Made by a program: the position numbers and the translations under genes. From an uncultured Ruminococcus sp. (lineage in GTDB: Bacteria > Bacillota > Clostridia > UBA1212), in contig CADAZX010000035.1 in assembly GCA_902792515.1 (NCBI GenBank), positions 1-37,134 on the forward strand: a stretch of 37,134 nt of DNA, given 5' to 3'. This document shows positions 31,983 through 37,134 of this stretch, piece after piece (position 1 is the first letter of the stretch; each line of letters opens with the position of its first letter). The notes under the pieces were generated by a model, which worked only from the letters and a program-made list of their open reading frames with translations, was not told where the DNA came from and did not search any database.

Positions 31983-34406
31983 CTATATTTTCTGACGTTT
32001 TCCGCTGTTTTCCTTTATTTTCCGCGATTTCCCGCGCACGGCGAAAACGATCATCTCAGCGGCGACCGCGAGCATTCCGGTCGAAAATAAAACAAGCCCC
32101 GCCGTGAACCCCGGCGTTTTGTACGTAAACACGACCGTGTTCGTCCCTTTTTCCAGCGCCACCGCCATCATCCCGTCGGCGTCGAAAACCTCCGTTTTTT
32201 CGCCGTTGACAGACGCCGACCAGCCTTTGGAGTAAGGCACGCTGAAGAACGCGACCGTTTTTTCTCCGGTCTCGATCTCCGAAACGAAGCCCTTTTCGTT
32301 CCTCGCGAACCGCTTGGAAGACTCCGCCTTCCTCGCCTCGACTGCTTCGTGGAGCGGCTTTGTTTCCGCCGTCACGTCGCCGTGCACGAGAATAACGCCA
32401 CTCTCCGCGAGTTTTTCCGCGTCTTTTTGCGCGATAACGATATTTTCCAGCATTATCGCGGGTCTTGCGGCATCGTCAGCCTCTTTCAGCTCTTCAGGCG
32501 TCACGTAGCTCCCGTACGTAAATCCGAGCGGCAAAAAATGACCGTACTCGTAAACGTAAACGACGGTTCCGTCAGAATACTCGAATTTAGCGGCCGGACT
32601 TTCGCCGTAAACCGCCTCCTCGGAAAGCCTGTAGCGGCATGACAGGAGGGCCATCAGTTCCTCGGAAAAGCTTCCTGTCGTCGTAACGAGCCGTTCATTG
32701 CCGAGATTTTCGTAAAACTCGAAAACGCCGCCCTCAACAGTGCTTATGAACGAGTTCACCGAAGGAATTCCCGTCAGCATAGAGAGATTGTCGAACGATG
32801 TCGCGGAGTAGCGCTCGCCCGCCTCGTGCCAGTCTGTCCTGATCCTGAAATTTTGGTCGGCCGGAAAAAGTTTGGATATATTTCCCGACTCCGTGAGGAC
32901 CGCCTTCGTTTTTTCCGTGCCGATATTTCCCGCGCTGTTCACGATTCCGGGCTCGTAATACTCGCTCTTGCTCACGGCAAAAGTATACCTCAGCGCCGCG
33001 GCCGCCGTCGACAGAACACCTATAGTCAAAGCGCCTGCGGTGAGCAGCGCGACGGCCTTCTTACGGTTTGCTTTTTGTACTACAATTAGGGTAAAAACAG
33101 CCGCTGCCAGCCCTGCCGTGCCGTATACCGCCCACAGAACAGGGTTCGTCCTTGAAGCGATCTTTTCGACGCCTCGCAGCTTGTAGTACGCGATCGCGGC
33201 GCCTGAAACAACCACCGTAAATGCGACAAACGCGAGGTTGATTTTCGCCCCGAAATTGAGGTTTTCACGCTTCTCCTGCGCATTTTCCGCCGTCCCGTCG
33301 ATCGCGAAGCACGTCAGCATCGCGAAAACAAGCGCCGGCATGAAAAACCACCGCGCGTAATATCTCGCGTTGAACATCGAAAACGACGCGTTCAGCACAG
33401 GCACCAGCGAAAAGCCCACCAAAACCACGGGCAGCCACGCTCTTGACTTTTTGTAATTTTCCTTGAAATAGGCAAAAACTCCCGTCATCGCAACGAGCGG
33501 CAGGCAGAGCGAGCACGAGTCGCACGCCTGCTGGAACAGATAATTTCCCGCCCCCATTATGTCGGCCGGCAGGAAATACGCCTGTAGAAGCGTCACGTAC
33601 TGCTGCCACCCGAACAAAACGCCCGTGCTCAAAGACGAAACGCGCGGGTTGCTCATCACCGACAAAAACGCCGGCAGCAGAACGACCGCGGAGATCAGAA
33701 CCCCCGCAAGCCCCTCTCCGAGCATGACCAGAAAATGACGTATCTTCTCTTTTTTGGTGAAACCGTCCGAAAGAGCGACGCGGAAGACAAACCAGATCGC
33801 CAGGAAAACGACCTCTCCGAAAAACAGATAGTAGTTCGTAATCGCACAAAGCGCCGCCGTCAGCGCGAAAACCGCCGGTTTTTTCTCCAGCAGGAACTCG
33901 ACCGCGAGCATCAGCACCGGGAACAGGCACATCGCGTCGTGGAACGGGAACAGAAGACTCACAGTCTGAATTCCCGAGAAAGCGTACAAAACGCCGCCCA
34001 GAACCGCGATTTTTGCGTCTCTGACGAACTTTTTAACGAACGCCGCTGCCGCTACCGCCGCGATAACATACTTCAAAACGAGCATCGGCGCGGTCAAATA
34101 CGGTACGGCCGCGACCGGAAAAAGCGCCAGAATCAGTGTAAACGGACTGAACAGATTGTAAAACGAGAGCGCGTTCGACACGTCCGCGCCGAGATCGATG
34201 ACCCAGCTCCACCCGAAATCCGCGGGACTCCGGTAGAGCGAGACCGCGTAAGTGTTGAAGACCTGCTGCTGCCACGAAAAATCGTCCGCAAGCGCCAGAA
34301 TCCCCCTGCCCGCGATAACGGCCGGAAGCAGCGCAACTATGCACGCCGCGGCCGCCAGAAGCGCGGTCTCAAGCAGATATTTTTTTGAGGGATTTTTCTT
34401 CAGCAT
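31983..34406 (-). CDS. YfhO-family large membrane protein
   Basis: 807 residues with about 13 membrane segments: one near the N-terminus, a dense set between 70 and 480, and one near 780. A large extracytoplasmic domain lies between about 490 and 770. The N-terminal DDFSWQQQVFNTYAVSLYR and the acid pair in the first loop fit YfhO, a GT-C-like family implicated in glycosylating lipoteichoic acid or other surface polymers. ATG at 34406 follows GGAGAG by five bases. It is last of three minus-strand genes with the radical SAM and isomerase genes. The exact acceptor is unknown. Confidence 0.8.
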   Translation of the reverse strand: MLKKNPSKKYLLETALLAAAACIVALLPAVIAGRGILALADDFSWQQQVFNTYAVSLYRSPADFGWSWVIDLGADVSNALSFYNLFSPFTLILALFPVAAVPYLTAPMLVLKYVIAAVAAAAFVKKFVRDAKIAVLGGVLYAFSGIQTVSLLFPFHDAMCLFPVLMLAVEFLLEKKPAVFALTAALCAITNYYLFFGEVVFLAIWFVFRVALSDGFTKKEKIRHFLVMLGEGLAGVLISAVVLLPAFLSVMSNPRVSSLSTGVLFGWQQYVTLLQAYFLPADIMGAGNYLFQQACDSCSLCLPLVAMTGVFAYFKENYKKSRAWLPVVLVGFSLVPVLNASFSMFNARYYARWFFMPALVFAMLTCFAIDGTAENAQEKRENLNFGAKINLAFVAFTVVVSGAAIAYYKLRGVEKIASRTNPVLWAVYGTAGLAAAVFTLIVVQKANRKKAVALLTAGALTIGVLSTAAAALRYTFAVSKSEYYEPGIVNSAGNIGTEKTKAVLTESGNISKLFPADQNFRIRTDWHEAGERYSATSFDNLSMLTGIPSVNSFISTVEGGVFEFYENLGNERLVTTTGSFSEELMALLSCRYRLSEEAVYGESPAAKFEYSDGTVVYVYEYGHFLPLGFTYGSYVTPEELKEADDAARPAIMLENIVIAQKDAEKLAESGVILVHGDVTAETKPLHEAVEARKAESSKRFARNEKGFVSEIETGEKTVAFFSVPYSKGWSASVNGEKTEVFDADGMMAVALEKGTNTVVFTYKTPGFTAGLVLFSTGMLAVAAEMIVFAVRGKSRKIKENSGKRQKI

Positions 34407-34461
34407 ACGTCTCTCCGCGAAACAGATCTCAGATCAATCTAAATTACCCTGCATATATGGT

Positions 34462-35496
34462 TTACATAAACTCTTTGTGCACGCAGTCGGCCTCGAGCGA
34501 CTCGAGCACTGCGTTGAAGCTGTCGTTTCTGCAGTACGGCGGGCACTTCGTCACGTCGATGTTCTCGTACACCATCCATTTTCTGTAGGAATTCCAGACC
34601 TCTTCGAGCGTCTTGCCCTCCCCGCGCATGTCGCCGATCAGAAAATCGGGTTCCTGCCTGTGGTGGAGGCACGCGAAAACCTTCGCGTCCGCGGTAATGA
34701 CGGTCGAGAAGAACATTCCCCTGCATTTTGAGTACCCCCTGCAGTCGCTCTCGCAGAACTTGGTGTATTTTTGAAGCGACGCCTTCACCTTGAAGTTGTC
34801 GTCCTCGTATTTTGCCTTCAGCCTGTCGTACTCCGCCGAAATGTCCGTCCTGTCGCCTGTAAAAGGCCTGAACTGGGCCGCGCCGACGCCGCACTCCTTG
34901 CAAAGCGCCACAAAAGCCTCCATATCCTTGACGGTTCCCGCTCCGGTCAAAAATCCTGCCGTAAACGAGACCGCGGAGCCTGTCTCGCGCTTGACCTCCG
35001 CCATCATTTTCATGTTTTCGCACACTTTTTCGAACGCTTTGGCGTTCATTCCGTGCGTTTTCAAATACATTTCCGGCGTGCCGGCGTCGAGACTGACGCG
35101 AAAATACGTGCAGTATTTTGCGATCGCCTCGCATTTTTCGCGCGTGAGGGCAAGGCCGTTGCTGTTGAGACCGATCTCCATTCCCGCGTTTTTGATGAGC
35201 TCGAGCGTGCGGATAAAGTCCGGGTGGAGCAGCGGTTCGCCGCCGCCGCTGACGATAACGCCCCTGTTGCCGAGGTTTTTGAGACCCTTCACTATCATGA
35301 CGATCTCGTCCCACGTGAGCTGGCTGCCGTTTTCCTTGACGCCGACGCAGAGCGGGCAGTTGTTGTTGCACTTGTTCGTAAGGTCGAACTCGGTGACGAT
35401 CAGCGTCTTCCCGCCGTTAAAAAAGTGGTCGAGCTTGTCGATGTGGTGGAGGATCTTTTCGCTTGAATTGAAAGAATTGAATACGGTTTTGTCCAT
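34462..35496 (-). CDS. Radical SAM/SPASM domain protein
   Basis: 344 residues. The [4Fe-4S]-SAM site is CNNNCPLC (Cys43, Cys47, Cys50). GGGEPLLHPDF supplies the SAM-binding GGE. A C-terminal SPASM-like set of cysteines (CESDCRGYSKC, FACLHH, CPPYC) indicates one or two auxiliary clusters. Such proteins often modify peptides or act in sulfatase and sugar chemistry, but no precursor peptide gene is nearby. ATG at 35496 follows AGGAG by seven bases; the gene starts 18 bp after the isomerase stop, so the pair is an operon. The substrate is unknown. Confidence 0.85.
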   Translation of the reverse strand: MDKTVFNSFNSSEKILHHIDKLDHFFNGGKTLIVTEFDLTNKCNNNCPLCVGVKENGSQLTWDEIVMIVKGLKNLGNRGVIVSGGGEPLLHPDFIRTLELIKNAGMEIGLNSNGLALTREKCEAIAKYCTYFRVSLDAGTPEMYLKTHGMNAKAFEKVCENMKMMAEVKRETGSAVSFTAGFLTGAGTVKDMEAFVALCKECGVGAAQFRPFTGDRTDISAEYDRLKAKYEDDNFKVKASLQKYTKFCESDCRGYSKCRGMFFSTVITADAKVFACLHHRQEPDFLIGDMRGEGKTLEEVWNSYRKWMVYENIDVTKCPPYCRNDSFNAVLESLEADCVHKEFM

Positions 35497-35514
35497 GGAT
35501 TTCTCCTTTTTCCG

Positions 35515-36297
35515 TCAGAAGCCCGCGGCGCGAACCGTCGCGACCGCTTCGAGCAGATTTTCGCGGTAATCTCCGTTGATCACGCCCTCGAACGTTGCGC
35601 AGCCGTCGTAGCCCGCCCTGTCGAACGCGTTTTTGAGCTTTGTAAACTCCTCGACGTCGTCTTTTTTCGGGTACTCGCGAAAATGTTTAATGCTTGAAAG
35701 ATGCACGTGGCGGATCCTGCTTCCGTAGTTCGCGATATCGTCGAACGTCTCGCCGCCAAGAACGGTGTGAAAATAGTCGACGTGAAGCGCGACGCCGTCC
35801 CGTCCCAACGAGTCCGCGATTTCCGATGCCTCTCTCGCGGTGTTGATGAAGTTGCACTCCGCCTTGCGAAGCTCCTCTATCGCGACAGTGTAGCCGTACT
35901 CGCGCGTGATCGGCAGAATGACCTCAGCCAGAATCTCCTTAAAACGCTTCAAAGCCTCGCCGTATTCCATCCCCTCGGGAATTCTGCGCGGTCCGCCCGC
36001 ACCCAAAACGACAACCTCGCCTCCGAGAATTTTCGCCTTTGGAAGAACGGTCTTGAGATATTCACGCACCGGCGCGTAGCCTTCCGGTCCTTCGAGAAGC
36101 CGGATATTTCCCGGAAACATTCCGTTGAAAGCCGCGCAAAAAATGCCCATTCCGTCAGCGGCACGCCTGGCCTCCCTGAGTTCTTCGTCGGATTCATGTT
36201 CAAGAGTACAAAGCGCCGGCTCAAAACAGTCGCAGCCGCACTCCTTCATCAGCGTGATCTGGGGAATTTTCCAGCCGTAGCAGGCTCCTATCTTCAC
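35515..36297 (-). CDS. Sugar phosphate isomerase/epimerase (xylose isomerase-like TIM barrel)
   Basis: 260 residues of the AP-endonuclease-2/xylose-isomerase-like barrel (PF01261). Metal-site residues are likely Glu in AIEELRKAE, Asp-His in HVDYFH, His in RHVHLSS and Glu in ATFEGV. Members isomerise or epimerise sugars, inositols or hydroxypyruvate, so the reaction is not fixed. The start is GTG at 36297, eight bases after GGAG. A promoter is at 36328-36356, and the radical SAM gene follows directly. Confidence 0.82.
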   Translation of the reverse strand: MKIGACYGWKIPQITLMKECGCDCFEPALCTLEHESDEELREARRAADGMGIFCAAFNGMFPGNIRLLEGPEGYAPVREYLKTVLPKAKILGGEVVVLGAGGPRRIPEGMEYGEALKRFKEILAEVILPITREYGYTVAIEELRKAECNFINTAREASEIADSLGRDGVALHVDYFHTVLGGETFDDIANYGSRIRHVHLSSIKHFREYPKKDDVEEFTKLKNAFDRAGYDGCATFEGVINGDYRENLLEAVATVRAAGF

Positions 36298-36327
36298 AAA
36301 ACCATCTCCTTTTTCAGATTACGTTTT

Positions 36328-36356
36328 ATTTTACCGCAAAAACGTCTTTTCGGCAA
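36328..36356 (-). promoter_or_regulatory. Promoter of the isomerase-radical SAM operon
   Basis: On the minus strand TTGCCG (36351-36356), 17 bases, TAAAAT (36328-36333). The leader is about 25 nt. Confidence 0.6.
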
Positions 36357-36490
36357 CGATTTTCAGTCTTTTTAAAGAATTCCGCCATCATTCTGATCTG
36401 CTGCGGTCTCCGGACTCCCGAAAACCCGCTCCGAATCCTTCCTGATGATTCCCGAAAGCTGCAGAAACCGTTTTGAATTCTGCCGGCTCT

Positions 36491-36575
36491 GTTCCGAAAT
36501 GTTCCGAAATCTGTTCCGAAACGTTCCGAAATCTGCGAATCTGCGGGATCTGCGGAATCTGCGGGATCCGTTCCG
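36491..36575. repeat. Low-complexity tandem words GTTCCGAAAT / TCTGCGGGA
   Basis: Four GTTCCGAAAT-like 10-mers in a row, then four CTGCG-GAATCTGCGGGAT words. This sits in the 358-bp gap between divergent genes, next to the zinc-ribbon gene promoter. Nothing else was recognised between 36357 and 36490. Confidence 0.6.
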
Positions 36576-36582
36576 ATTTTAC

Positions 36583-36611
36583 TTCACAAACGTTCCGGAA
36601 TATGGTACAAT
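36583..36611 (+). promoter_or_regulatory. Promoter of the zinc-ribbon gene
   Basis: TTCACA (36583-36588), 17 bases, TACAAT (36606-36611), with an extended TGG before the -10. Confidence 0.6.
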
Positions 36612-36655
36612 ATATGTCGAAAAATGCCTTTGCGGCAACGAAAGGGGGCTTTCCA

Positions 36656-36997
36656 ATGAAATTGGTTTGCGAATATTGCGACGCTTACGTCGATGTCACG
36701 GAAAACAACATTTGCCCGGTGTGCAACGCACCGCTCGGACCGGCAGTCATAGCTGAACGCAACAGACTGAAAAAAGAAGAAGACGAACGGCAGGCCAGAC
36801 AAGCCGCCCTTATCAAGTCCCAGCAGGAAGCCGCAAAAGAGCAGGAGCGTATGCGCATGATCGGAGCGATCGCTAGTTCTGTCGCCAGCGGACTCATCGG
36901 ATACTCGACGGGTTCCAGAGCGTCCAGGCTGAGAGGTCCAGGATCGGGCATCCTTTCCAAACTCGGCAAGAAAGCGCTTTCATCTATTTTTAAGTAA
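36656..36997 (+). CDS. Small zinc-ribbon protein with glycine-rich helix
   Basis: 113 residues. An N-terminal zinc ribbon has CEYC (Cys5, Cys8) and CPVC (Cys20, Cys23). A charged helix follows, rich in Glu, Lys, Arg and Gln (about 33-66), then IGAIASSVASGLIGYSTGS, a small-residue-rich stretch that may associate with membrane. Start at ATG 36656, eight bases after GGGGG; the frame is open further upstream but only through repeat sequence. It has its own promoter. No function is assigned. Confidence 0.7.
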   Translation: MKLVCEYCDAYVDVTENNICPVCNAPLGPAVIAERNRLKKEEDERQARQAALIKSQQEAAKEQERMRMIGAIASSVASGLIGYSTGSRASRLRGPGSGILSKLGKKALSSIFK

Positions 36998-37037
36998 TTT
37001 TTGTATTGAAGATTAAGTATTTTTGGAATGGAAGACT

Positions 37038-37134
37038 AATCGGGTAGGAGGTCACCCATTAGTTGAGTGACCGACCTCCCACACCACCGTGCGTACCGTT
37101 CGGTACACGGCGGTTCAATCAGGTATGCAAGGAC
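37038..37134 (-). mobile_element. Group II intron 3' end (domains V and VI), continuing beyond the window
   Basis: Read on the minus strand, 37083-37114 fold as a 32-nt domain V: a 9-bp lower stem with one G-U pair, a two-base CG bulge, a 4-bp upper stem and a GAAC loop. Domain VI follows, with GGAGGTC pairing to GACCTCC, ending CCTACCCGAT at about 37038. These are characteristic of bacterial group II introns; the CGC-like triad suggests a class C type. The intron's reverse transcriptase would lie right of the edge. It is inserted about 40 bp after the zinc-ribbon gene. Confidence 0.7.

Noticed and set aside
36473..36655. Upstream extension of the zinc-ribbon gene
   Set aside because: It runs through tandem repeat sequence and the promoter; the ATG at 36656 has a good ribosome site.

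Overview
The window reads as chromosome of a GC-rich, anaerobic Gram-positive bacterium of the Clostridia type, probably an uncultured gut lineage. The signs are strong AGGAG-type ribosome binding sites, several lipoproteins with a lipobox, a group B [FeFe] hydrogenase, the rsmD-coaD-coiled-coil gene order, and no outer-membrane genes. Almost every gene lies on the minus strand. No tRNA, rRNA or CRISPR array was seen.

Region by region. 1-5436: a four-gene ABC sugar importer of the rhamnose (RhaTPQS) type, transcribed leftwards from a near-consensus promoter behind a 300-nt leader. 5485-7415: an acyl-CoA synthetase-like AMP-forming ligase with its terminator. 7502-7699: a promoter-hairpin-hairpin-terminator unit that looks like an undescribed small RNA with C-rich anti-Shine-Dalgarno loops. 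7797-11290: a monomeric group B [FeFe] hydrogenase behind a large membrane protein. 11428-14970: a repeat block, a D-lyxose isomerase (cupin), a cation-diffusion-facilitator transporter and a class I aminotransferase. 15100-18900: an AT-richer accessory island holding a small HTH protein coupled to a Schlafen/AlbA-2 plus ATPase protein, a 31-bp direct repeat, a tyrosine-recombinase remnant, a lipoprotein, and an XRE/DUF2975 pair under a consensus promoter. 18985-20976: a histidine phosphatase and an unknown protein on the plus strand. 21085-27348: cell-surface genes, including an AlgI-like MBOAT acyltransferase with an AlgJ/DHHW partner, two secreted or anchored unknowns and a phosphodiester glycosidase. 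27511-31941: housekeeping genes rsmE, a coiled-coil protein, coaD, rsmD and an Xaa-Pro peptidase. 31983-36297: a YfhO-like giant membrane protein, a radical SAM/SPASM protein and a sugar isomerase/epimerase. 36583-37134: a zinc-ribbon protein, then the 3' end of a group II intron running off the right edge.

How the parts fit. The importer and the D-lyxose isomerase (family COG3822, often linked to this transporter class) suggest deoxyhexose or pentose use, although no rhamnose catabolic genes are present. The MBOAT/AlgJ/phosphodiester-glycosidase/YfhO genes point to building and O-acylating a surface polymer.

The intergenic DNA is unusually rich in short repeats. A modular hairpin repeat occurs three times (1-190, 11428-11668, 24627-24777), one pair being inverted 11.3 kb apart. 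Tandem 33-bp and 51-bp arrays and paired 28-bp copies sit beside the housekeeping genes. The best candidates for something new are the C-rich small RNA, the modular repeat family and the HTH/AlbA-2 two-gene unit.
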